Assembly (NCBI GenBank): GCA_000434535.1
Contig: FR878724.1
Coordinates: forward strand, 4,680-10,300
From: Collinsella sp. CAG:166
GTDB taxonomy: Bacteria > Actinomycetota > Coriobacteriia > Coriobacteriales > Coriobacteriaceae
Direction: 5' to 3'
Length of the DNA stretch: 5,621 nt
In this document: positions 1-4,600 of the stretch, piece after piece
Layout: each line of letters begins with the position of its first letter
Position numbering within the stretch: position 1 is the stretch's first letter
Notes under the pieces: generated by a model
Database searches by the model: none
Told to the model about the DNA's origin: nothing
What the model saw: only the letters and a program-made list of their open reading frames with translations
Program-made: the position numbers and the translations under genes

Positions 1-61
1 AGGCGCGAACGCAGCGACCGCAGCCGATACAGGCTTCGCTATCGATAATCAGTCCGCTCAT
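1..61 (-). CDS. etfA: Electron transfer flavoprotein alpha subunit with N-terminal ferredoxin domain (5' end only)
   Basis: Only the first 20 codons are in the window; the gene continues past the left edge. The reading MSGLIIDSEACIGCGRCVRA shows Cys11, Cys14 and Cys17 in the CxxCxxC spacing of a [4Fe-4S] ferredoxin. The next base, T, fits a fourth cysteine codon, as in the usual CxxCxxCxxxC. The ATG at 61-59 directly follows the TAG stop of etfB (64-62) with no gap. It has a GAGGGG ribosome-binding site inside the etfB end (76-71, 9 nt spacing). Known: EtfA proteins with an N-terminal ferredoxin domain occur in the lactate dehydrogenase/Etf complex (LctC) and the caffeyl-CoA reductase complex of acetogens, where they pass electrons to or from ferredoxin. 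The EtfA identity is inferred from position after etfB, because the Etf domain itself is not visible. A free-standing ferredoxin is the main alternative. Confidence 0.8.
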   Translation of the reverse strand, partial: MSGLIIDSEACIGCGRCVRA

Positions 62-883
62 CTATGCCATCCCCTCGATAATCTTGGCAAGTTTTGCCGC
101 CTGCTCGGACGCCGTTCCGTCAACGTCCTCGCACGTTTGGTCACGGTCGGGCACAAACGAGCGCACGACCTGTGTCGGCGACCCGGCAAGACCGCAACGC
201 GCGGGGTCGGCGTTCACGTCGGCGGCACTGACCACGCGCACGTCCGCCTCCTCCGCCGCGCGAATACCGGCAATACTCGGCATACGCAACTGGCCAATCT
301 CCTTGGCAGTCGTCATCGCACACGGCATCTCAAGATAGACCGTCTCCTCGCCGGCATCGCATCCGTGAACGAGCGCCAGCGAGCCATACGTCGTAAAGCC
401 CGCGCTTTGCACGCAGCTCACGTCGGTCACGCAGGGAATCTCAAAGGCACCGGCAAGCTCGGGGCCAATCTGGGCCGTATCGCCATCCACCGCCATCTTG
501 CCGCAGATGAGCAGGTCGAAGTCCTCGTCGAGCGCCTCGATGCCGCACTTGAGGGCGTAGGTGGTTGCCAGGGTATCGGCACCTGCAAAGGCGCGATCGG
601 TCAGCAGCAGCGCGTCGTCGGCACCTCGAGCGATGCAGTCGCGCAGCAGCGACTCGGTCGCGGGGATGCCCATCGACACCACCGTCACGCGCACGTCCAT
701 GCCAAAGCCGATAAAGTCGTCTTTCAGCGCCAGCGCGCATTCCAAAGCGCTCGCATCAAAGGGATTAATGACCGCCTGCTTGCCATCGCGCACGATGGTA
801 TTGGTCTTGGGGTCCATCTTGACCTCGGTGCTGCCCGGCACGGCCTTGACGCACACCACCATATGGAAATCGCTCATCTTCAC
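62..883 (-). CDS. etfB: Electron transfer flavoprotein beta subunit (EtfB/FixA family)
   Basis: A 273-aa protein of normal length for EtfB. Family landmarks: the N-terminal strand MVVCVKAVPGS (8-18), NPFD (40-43), VVSMG (68-72), the nucleotide-contacting loop VDGDTAQIGPELA (132-144), EMPCAMTTAKEIGQLRMPS (185-203, the EtfB signature region) and SPTQVVRSFVP (235-245). EtfB pairs with EtfA to carry flavin and shuttle electrons between a dehydrogenase and a second carrier. In bifurcating Etfs the EtfB subunit binds the NAD(H)-reactive FAD. The GTG at 883-881 overlaps the dehydrogenase stop by 4 bp (GTGA). An in-frame ATG at 877-875 is a serious alternative start: it sits 9 nt from the AAAGGGG ribosome-binding site (894-887), whereas the GTG is only 3 nt away. 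The overlap implies translational coupling and one transcript with the gene before it. Assignment to the family is firm; bifurcating activity is inferred from the ferredoxin-type EtfA next door. Confidence 0.95.
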   Translation of the reverse strand: MKMSDFHMVVCVKAVPGSTEVKMDPKTNTIVRDGKQAVINPFDASALECALALKDDFIGFGMDVRVTVVSMGIPATESLLRDCIARGADDALLLTDRAFAGADTLATTYALKCGIEALDEDFDLLICGKMAVDGDTAQIGPELAGAFEIPCVTDVSCVQSAGFTTYGSLALVHGCDAGEETVYLEMPCAMTTAKEIGQLRMPSIAGIRAAEEADVRVVSAADVNADPARCGLAGSPTQVVRSFVPDRDQTCEDVDGTASEQAAKLAKIIEGMA

Positions 884-2481
884 GCGCCCCCTTTCTGGAC
901 GAGCTCATCCAAGAGCTTCTCCGAAAACAGGTTGCCGCGACCCAGCTGCCCGTCGGGATCGAGCTGGAGCTTGAGCCGCGCCGACTCGACCATGGCCTCG
1001 TGACCGTACATCGTCTCTAAGAAGCCCGCCTTGATCTTGCCGACGCCGTGCTCGGCAGAAACGGCACCGCCCATAGCCGTTACCTCCGCAGCCCACTGGG
1101 CAAACAGCTCGCCACCGCGACGGTAGTCCTGCGCATCGCGCGGCAGGATGTTCACATGCAGATGGTTGTTACCGATGTGCCCCCAGGCAGCAGATTCAAG
1201 CCCGCTTTCGGCCAGTGTGCGGCGATAGAGGGCCACGACATCGGCAAGGCGTGCATTGGGCACCGACATGTCCGAACCCAGTTTGGTGATGGTGGGATCC
1301 GTGCGGCGACGCTCGTCGATAAGCATATTGACGCTCTCGGGGACCGCATGGCGGAAGAACCGCTGGCACTCGCGATCGACCTCGGTGCGCGCGACCCATG
1401 TCGCATCGTCGCTGCCGCCCGCAAGCTCTAGCACCCACCCCAAGTGATACAGCTCCTCAGTCGCCTGAACTTCGTCGTCGCAGTCGAGCTCCACGTAGAC
1501 ACAGACCTTGGCGTCTTTGTCGAGCGCCGGCAGCGAGGCGAACGCGGTCGACTGCTCGCGCTGGCGACGTAGAATATCCAGGGCGCCAGCATCGAAGTAC
1601 TCGATGGCAGCCGCATGGGACAGGACTGGGCGCACGGAATCGGTGAAGGACACGGCCTTGTCTTCGCTGTCAAAGAAACAGCTCACGCCCCAAACGACCG
1701 CAGGTGCCGCCTGCAGGGCAATCTCGAGCTCGGTGATAACGCCGAGCGTGCCACAAGCGCCGATAAAGAGGTCGATGGCGTCCATTTCGTCCGCAACGAA
1801 ATAGCCTGAGGCATTTTTTGTCTTGGGCATGGTATAGCCGGGAAGATCGAGCTCGAGTGTACGGCCCGCTGCCGTCACGAGCGATAAGTGGCGGCCCCGG
1901 GCAAAAGCCTCGCCGCGCTGAAGCTCAAGCAAATCGCCATCAGCCAGCGCGACGTGGAGTCCAGTGATATGCGGACGCATGGGGCCATAAGCGTAGCTGC
2001 GGGCGCCGGAGGCGTTGCATGCCGCCATGCCGCCCAGACAGGCAGACGCCTCGGTGGGATCGGTGGGAAAAAACTGCTCCGGGGCCTCTTGGAACTCCTC
2101 GTAGGCCTCAAGCGATGCCTGGTCCCAACCAGCGATCGGCAGCACCTTCTTGCTCAGCTGCTTGCGCAGCTCCGAGAGCACAACGCCCGGCTCCACACGC
2201 AGCAGAAATTGACCTTGTTCATCGCGGCGAAGGCCCAAGTAGCGATTCATACGGGAAGTATTGAGGATATGCCCGCCGTGGGGCACGGCGCCGGCGGCAA
2301 GGCCAGTTCGGGCGCCCTGAACCGTTACCGGGACACACTCGGCATGGAGCTTTCCCAAAATGACGCGGACCTCGTCTTCCGTTGTCGGAAACGAGATGCT
2401 CGAGGCCTCGCCCGATGCGCGAGACTCATCGCGACCATACTCTTCGAACTCGTCGGTGAAGGGTTTGATGGTTGCAGACAC
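880..2481 (-). CDS. FAD-binding 2-hydroxyacid oxidoreductase, probable Etf-linked D-lactate dehydrogenase (GlcD/LctD type)
   Basis: A 533-aa VAO/PCMH-fold flavoprotein expected to oxidise D-lactate (or glycolate or another 2-hydroxyacid) in the cytoplasm and hand electrons to Etf. FAD-binding landmarks are VTVQGARTGLAAGAVP (52-67), ACLGGMAACNASGARSYAYG (147-166), SGYFVAD (225-231) and GTLGVITELEI (244-254). The C-terminal FAD-oxidase C domain has GHIGNNHLHVNILP (434-447), SAEHGVGKIKAGFL (475-488) and LDPDGQLGRGNLF (507-519). His435, His442 and Glu477 match the spacing of the metal-binding His/His/Glu set described for D-2-hydroxyacid dehydrogenases of this family. It is longer than the roughly 460-470 aa usual for GlcD/LctD, with an extended N-terminus and a segment near 118-140. 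The usual HxGDGN motif reads HIGNNH. Start is GTG at 2481-2479, with AAAGGGGAG 5 nt upstream. It is first in a three-gene operon with etfB and etfA, which argues for the lactate confurcation role; substrate is inferred. Confidence 0.88.
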   Translation of the reverse strand: MSATIKPFTDEFEEYGRDESRASGEASSISFPTTEDEVRVILGKLHAECVPVTVQGARTGLAAGAVPHGGHILNTSRMNRYLGLRRDEQGQFLLRVEPGVVLSELRKQLSKKVLPIAGWDQASLEAYEEFQEAPEQFFPTDPTEASACLGGMAACNASGARSYAYGPMRPHITGLHVALADGDLLELQRGEAFARGRHLSLVTAAGRTLELDLPGYTMPKTKNASGYFVADEMDAIDLFIGACGTLGVITELEIALQAAPAVVWGVSCFFDSEDKAVSFTDSVRPVLSHAAAIEYFDAGALDILRRQREQSTAFASLPALDKDAKVCVYVELDCDDEVQATEELYHLGWVLELAGGSDDATWVARTEVDRECQRFFRHAVPESVNMLIDERRRTDPTITKLGSDMSVPNARLADVVALYRRTLAESGLESAAWGHIGNNHLHVNILPRDAQDYRRGGELFAQWAAEVTAMGGAVSAEHGVGKIKAGFLETMYGHEAMVESARLKLQLDPDGQLGRGNLFSEKLLDELVQKGGA

Positions 2482-2550
2482 GCGAACTCCCCTTTAGCTA
2501 ACTACAGTGTTTGCAGGGAGATGTTACCGCATCGTTTCGTCGACGTGTTC

Positions 2551-2561
2551 GAGACCGTCTC
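2551..2561. promoter_or_regulatory. Short palindrome GAGACCGTCTC, possible operator of the dehydrogenase operon
   Basis: Two perfect 5-bp arms (GAGAC/GTCTC) flank a single central base. The site lies about 70 bp upstream of the dehydrogenase GTG start, immediately downstream (in the minus direction) of an AATTAT hexamer at 2563-2568. A repressor bound here would cover the likely start of that transcript. The hexamer has only a poor -35 partner (TTGCAC, 2590-2585, 16 bp spacing), so both the promoter and the operator role are speculative. Confidence 0.25.
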
Positions 2562-2664
2562 CATAATTGGCGATTTTTACGTTCGTGCAATTCGGCGAGC
2601 GGCTTGATTTCCTCGACAGACGATGCTTTTGACACATATGGCCCCACCGTCGCCGACCGCGCGA

Positions 2665-2693
2665 TTGTCGCTCGAAAAAAGTTGGAGTATTTT
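2665..2693 (+). promoter_or_regulatory. Candidate sigma-70-type promoter for the rightward operon
   Basis: TTGTCG (2665-2670, 4 of 6 to TTGACA) and TATTTT (2688-2693, 4 of 6 to TATAAT) are separated by exactly 17 bp, and the spacer carries an A6 run. Transcription would start near 2700 and leave a leader of about 125 nt before the 98-aa gene. That leader would contain the direct repeat and the 8-bp inverted repeat. Matches are only moderate; the call rests on spacing and position. Confidence 0.33.
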
Positions 2694-2700
2694 TTGCCGC

Positions 2701-2730
2701 CTTTTACCTGCGGAGACGCCAATCCGTCAA
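2701..2730 (-). promoter_or_regulatory. Candidate promoter for the leftward dehydrogenase/Etf operon
   Basis: On the minus strand, TTGACG (2730-2725, 5 of 6 to TTGACA) is followed after 18 bp by TAAAAG (2706-2701, 4 of 6 to TATAAT). This would give a leader of about 210 nt before the dehydrogenase GTG. It overlaps no gene and almost abuts the rightward candidate promoter, so the two would fire back to back. A second, weaker pair lies closer to the gene (2590-2585 and 2568-2563). Sequence alone does not decide between them. Confidence 0.3.
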
Positions 2731-2734
2731 GCAT

Positions 2735-2752
2735 TTGGTCAGAAATTGGTCA
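2735..2752. repeat. Tandem TTGGTCA direct repeat with 11-bp period
   Basis: TTGGTCA occurs at 2735-2741 and again at 2746-2752, one helical turn apart. A partial third copy, TCCGTCA, is at 2723-2729. Such same-face direct repeats in a divergent promoter region are typical of a regulator binding as a multimer. The third copy overlaps the TTGACG -35 element proposed for the leftward operon. The repeat is seen directly; its function is inferred. Confidence 0.45.
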
Positions 2753-2781
2753 AGTAGCGGCTGATACGGTCGGCGTCGACA

Positions 2782-2805
2782 GCCAAAACCGATAGAAGTT
2801 TTGGC
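2782..2805. promoter_or_regulatory. Perfect 8-bp inverted repeat (GCCAAAAC / GTTTTGGC) in the leader of the surface-protein operon
   Basis: Arms at 2782-2789 and 2798-2805 are exactly complementary and flank the 8-nt spacer CGATAGAA. The site ends 9 nt before the AGGGAGG ribosome-binding site (2814-2820) of the 98-aa gene. As DNA it could be an operator, with arm centres about 16 bp apart. As RNA it would be a hairpin next to the ribosome-binding site, able to affect translation or message stability. No T-run follows, so it is not an intrinsic terminator. Confidence 0.5.
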
Positions 2806-2825
2806 CCAGAAGCAGGGAGGTTCCC

Positions 2826-3122
2826 ATGGCATATTACTGGCCCCAGTACGGCATCGCCATCGAAGTCGACGACGATCCCCATCTCCTGCCTTTCGACGAA
2901 GAGGCATTCCCCGATACGACGGTCTACCACGTTACCACCGATGTGATCTGCGACCCCGAGTCGTTCTCGGCGCTCGCCCACCACATCGCGCATATCCACG
3001 ACATCGAGCTCCCTCCCGACTTCGAAGAGCTCGTCTACTCGCGCCGCCTGATGCTTCACATGCTCTTTGGAGCGGACCCGTCCACCTTTGCGCGCATCTA
3101 TACCGCCAAGGATGCCGCATGA
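2826..3122 (+). CDS. Small uncharacterised cytoplasmic protein, possible remnant of a PD-(D/E)XK-like nuclease domain
   Basis: A 98-aa acidic, histidine-rich protein without signal peptide or membrane segment. The ATG has a strong AGGGAGG ribosome-binding site (2814-2820, 5 nt spacing), and an in-frame TAG at 2793-2795 limits the start. The N-terminal YYWPQYGIAIEVDDDPH (3-19) resembles the core strand of DUF559/Vsr-like restriction-fold proteins, where a 'D-x-x-W-P...IEVDG..H' segment carries catalytic acids. Here the protein begins inside that segment, so the preceding helix and the first catalytic Asp are absent. TTVYHVTTDVI (31-41) could be the following strand, and SALAHHIAHIHDIEL (48-62) a helix. 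This resemblance is from memory and tentative; nuclease activity looks unlikely. Its stop overlaps the next start by 4 bp (ATGA), so it is co-translated with a membrane-anchored surface protein. It could equally be an unrelated operon-specific protein. Confidence 0.8.
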   Translation: MAYYWPQYGIAIEVDDDPHLLPFDEEAFPDTTVYHVTTDVICDPESFSALAHHIAHIHDIELPPDFEELVYSRRLMLHMLFGADPSTFARIYTAKDAA

Positions 3123-3628
3123 GCGCGAAGAAGCCACCCCGCTTTGCAGGCCTGGGTCGTCGCAAGAAGCTCATCGTTGCCTGCTTGGCCATCGTCTGCG
3201 CCCTTGTCGCCGTAGGACTATACGCTTGGCAGTCGCAGCCCGTACCCGAGGCGGGCGCTTCGGTTACGACGGCCGAGGGCAAAACGCGTCAGGAAATCCA
3301 AGATGAGCTCGACGCCATCGTCCGCGACAACATGATGACGATTTCGGTCGCACCGGTCGCTCAGCTGCAGGAGGACGGCAAGCTGCGCGTCAACGTGCAA
3401 AACGTCCAAGACAATAAATTTCCCCAGCGATTCCGCGTCATCCAAAACGACGAGACCATGTACGAATCCGGTGTGGTCGAGACCGGCAAGACAATCGAAA
3501 CGTGCCCCGCCGGCGACATCAAAGAAGGCGAGGCGTACATCGAGATCCAGGCACTCGATGCAAAGACCCTCGACAGCCACGGCAATCCGACACGTGTCAA
3601 GGTACGGGTTGAGCAAGCCGAGAACTAG
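3119..3628 (+). CDS. Membrane-anchored extracellular protein with beta-rich domain, function unknown
   Basis: A 169-aa protein. The basic N-terminus (K4, K5, R8, R14, R15, K16, K17) is followed by one hydrophobic segment (about 18-36, LIVACLAIVCALVAVGLYA). No AxA cleavage site follows clearly, so this is most likely an uncleaved anchor with the C-terminal part outside. Residues 52-71 (TAEGKTRQEIQDELDAIVRD) form a predicted helix. Residues 72-169 look like a beta-sandwich domain with NMMTISVAPV (71-80), GKLRVNVQNV (87-96), a YESG turn (115-118) and a C-terminal strand TRVKVRVEQ. From memory, this layout ('eLd.iV..nMM.iSiap...dG...v.nv..N.y..rv...d....YeSG') recurs in small exported proteins near surface-protein clusters of Firmicutes and Coriobacteria, but I cannot name the family. 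Start: ATG 3119 overlaps the upstream TGA, with AAGGA (3108-3112) 6 nt away. Confidence 0.87.
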   Translation: MSAKKPPRFAGLGRRKKLIVACLAIVCALVAVGLYAWQSQPVPEAGASVTTAEGKTRQEIQDELDAIVRDNMMTISVAPVAQLQEDGKLRVNVQNVQDNKFPQRFRVIQNDETMYESGVVETGKTIETCPAGDIKEGEAYIEIQALDAKTLDSHGNPTRVKVRVEQAEN

Positions 3629-3680
3629 CTTTCCGGCCGGCGCGGCACCGCACGCGATTCACCAGCATTCGTCCAATCAT

Positions 3681-3697
3681 CGCGGGGACGGCCCGCG
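3681..3697 (+). other. GC-rich hairpin in the gap between the membrane-anchored and secreted protein genes
   Basis: CGCGGG (3681-3686) pairs perfectly with CCCGCG (3692-3697) around a 5-nt loop. The hairpin ends 7 nt before the GAAAGGA ribosome-binding site of the secreted protein gene. The 89-bp gap (3629-3717) is the only sizeable gap in the rightward operon and also holds the palindrome CCGGCCGG (3633-3640). There is no T-tract, so termination is unlikely. A role in setting relative expression or RNA stability of the downstream genes is possible but unproven. Confidence 0.3.
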
Positions 3698-3717
3698 GCG
3701 AATAGAAAGGAACGACC

Positions 3718-4317
3718 ATGGACATCACCAGGAATATGAACGGAGCCAGAGCGCTCGTCGTGGGCGCAGGGCTCGCGCTCGCGCTCGCAATGGGCGCCGC
3801 CCCGACGCCAGCTATGGCAGCCGGGCGCGTTGGAACCACGAAGGTAATGGTCAGGACCGAGATCGACAACGTTGAGTTCAAAGTTCCGACGGTTATTCCC
3901 TTCGTCGCCAAGGCCGACGGCACGCTTCAGGGCCCCTCAGAAGACGCGACCACCATCGACAATCATTCGGCCTACGGCATCCATGTCACCAACATGAAGA
4001 TCGACGCCATGAACACCTGGACCATTGCCGCCGACGCCAAGGCCGGAACCGCGCAGAACTCCATCGACTTTAAGGTCGGCCCCGACGGCGCGCTCCAGAA
4101 CGCCAGCGCCGCAATGCAGGGAACGGGCCTCGATCTTTCCAAGAATGCAGCCTTCGACATGGGCTACCAGGGCATTGCCGGTGGCACGGACAAAATTAAG
4201 CTCAAGACAAGCGGAAACGTCGCCCGCGTCACGCGCGACATCTTCCGCGTAACCGGCGAAGGCGATCAGGTTGCAACGATCACCTGGACGGTCGAGCCCG
4301 GTGCGCACACGGCATAA
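3718..4317 (+). CDS. Secreted uncharacterised surface protein with Sec signal peptide
   Basis: A 199-aa protein. Residues 1-35 form a signal peptide: Arg5 and Arg11, hydrophobic core ALVVGAGLALALAMGAA (12-28), and cleavage likely after PAMA (31-34) or one residue on. The mature part of about 165 aa has no cysteine, no second membrane segment and no sorting signal. It alternates short beta-strand-like stretches: VEFKVPTVIPFVAKADGTL (52-70), then IDNHSAYGIHVTNMKID (80-96), WTI (101-103), a Gly/Ala-rich middle, and a final strand ATITWTVEPG (186-195). The pattern 'vP..ipF...adGt...Ps...ieN.S...i.V' is one I associate with small exported beta-sandwich proteins, but I cannot assign a named family. 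ATG 3718 has GAAAGGA (3705-3711) 6 nt upstream; ATG 3736 is a weaker alternative. The 3' end overlaps the next gene, implying joint translation. It may be a structural surface subunit held by the downstream LAQTG protein (inference). Confidence 0.88.
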   Translation: MDITRNMNGARALVVGAGLALALAMGAAPTPAMAAGRVGTTKVMVRTEIDNVEFKVPTVIPFVAKADGTLQGPSEDATTIDNHSAYGIHVTNMKIDAMNTWTIAADAKAGTAQNSIDFKVGPDGALQNASAAMQGTGLDLSKNAAFDMGYQGIAGGTDKIKLKTSGNVARVTRDIFRVTGEGDQVATITWTVEPGAHTA

Positions 4318-4582
4318 GGCCGTCGCCCTGGCCGCCGCCGTCAGCATCCTAGCGTTTGGCCCAGCCATGGCCTTTGCCCAGCAAGAACAGGCGCAGGCCG
4401 CCACGCAAGTGACGGTCGACATCTCGGGGCTCGACCGCGGCGACCGCGAGGAACCATTGGCGCAGACAGGCGATGGACGATGGCTCTTGGCAGCAGGCGC
4501 CACAGCAGCAGGCGCGGGAACCGCCAGCCTCGGCCTGCACATCAAACGCAGCCAGAAACAAAACACGGACAGGCCGCACTAA
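4301..4582 (+). CDS. Mini cell-wall-anchored protein with LAQTG sorting signal
   Basis: A 93-aa protein with both export signals. The N-terminus has Arg2, Arg4, Lys6, a hydrophobic core AVALAAAVSILAFGPAMA (7-24) and a cleavage site after AFA (24-26). The C-terminus has LAQTG (53-57), a hydrophobic stretch WLLAAGATAAGAGTASLGLHI (from 61) and a basic tail (K82, R83, K86). This is the classic tripartite sortase signal in the LAxTG form that class E sortases of high-GC Gram-positives recognise. Only about 26 residues, QQEQAQAATQVTVDISGLDR and six more, lie between the two signals, so the anchored product is a peptide-sized stub. I chose GTG 4301 (17-nt overlap with the preceding gene) because it gives a compact signal peptide. 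An in-frame TTG at 4271 has a GAAGG 8 nt upstream and would add ten residues. The frame and C-terminus are secure; the start is not. It may tether or nucleate a neighbour's polymer (inference). Confidence 0.85.
   Translation: MRTRHKAVALAAAVSILAFGPAMAFAQQEQAQAATQVTVDISGLDRGDREEPLAQTGDGRWLLAAGATAAGAGTASLGLHIKRSQKQNTDRPH
4490..4515 (+). repeat. 11-bp direct repeat GCAGCAGGCGC inside the sorting-signal membrane segment
   Basis: Identical copies at 4490-4500 and 4505-4515 are offset by 15 bp (five codons) and encode repeated Ala/Gly-rich residues of the hydrophobic segment after LAQTG. Gain or loss of a unit would stay in frame and change the segment by five residues. It may simply reflect low-complexity Ala/Gly coding. 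Confidence 0.5.
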
Positions 4583-4600
4583 ATTAGCTAAGGAGACCCC

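Larger units (their letters stand above)
2482..2825. other. Divergent intergenic region between the lactate/Etf operon and the surface-protein operon
   Basis: This 344-bp stretch lies between two divergently read operons and should hold both promoters. It is richer in A/T runs than the flanking genes, for example A6 (2675-2680) and T6 (2690-2695). Elements seen are a TTGGTCA direct repeat, a GAGACCGTCTC palindrome at 2551-2561, an 8-bp inverted repeat at 2782-2805 and weak promoter-like hexamers on both strands. Open frames cross it on both strands, but none has a ribosome-binding site or a recognisable domain, so I call no gene here. No intrinsic terminator is expected or seen. Confidence 0.75.

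Noticed and set aside
137..1003. A 288-codon open frame on the plus strand opposite etfB and the dehydrogenase 3' end
   Set aside because: It is antisense to two genes with clear family motifs, has no ribosome-binding site and its translation is Arg/His-rich low-information text typical of a GC-rich shadow frame.
1888..2607. A 239-codon plus-strand open frame opposite the dehydrogenase 5' half
   Set aside because: It overlaps conserved FAD-binding sequence on the other strand and shows no domain; a shadow frame.
2629..2634. Perfect TTGACA hexamer on the plus strand
   Set aside because: No -10-like sequence lies 16-18 bp downstream (the region is GC-rich, around CGCCGACC), so it is not called a promoter.
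2675..2695. A6...T6 inverted repeat as an intrinsic terminator
   Set aside because: The stem would be only A-U pairs, and it lies in a divergent promoter region where no transcript should end; it overlaps a better promoter reading.
2498..2734. A 78-codon minus-strand frame in the intergenic region, ending just before the dehydrogenase
   Set aside because: No ribosome-binding site precedes its ATG, its C-terminal half is a basic Arg-rich run, and it overlaps promoter-like sequence. It is noted as possible repeat content rather than as a gene.
2511..2795. A 94-codon plus-strand frame in line with the 98-aa gene
   Set aside because: It ends at the TAG at 2793-2795, has no ribosome-binding site, and its translation does not supply the missing N-terminal part of a nuclease domain.
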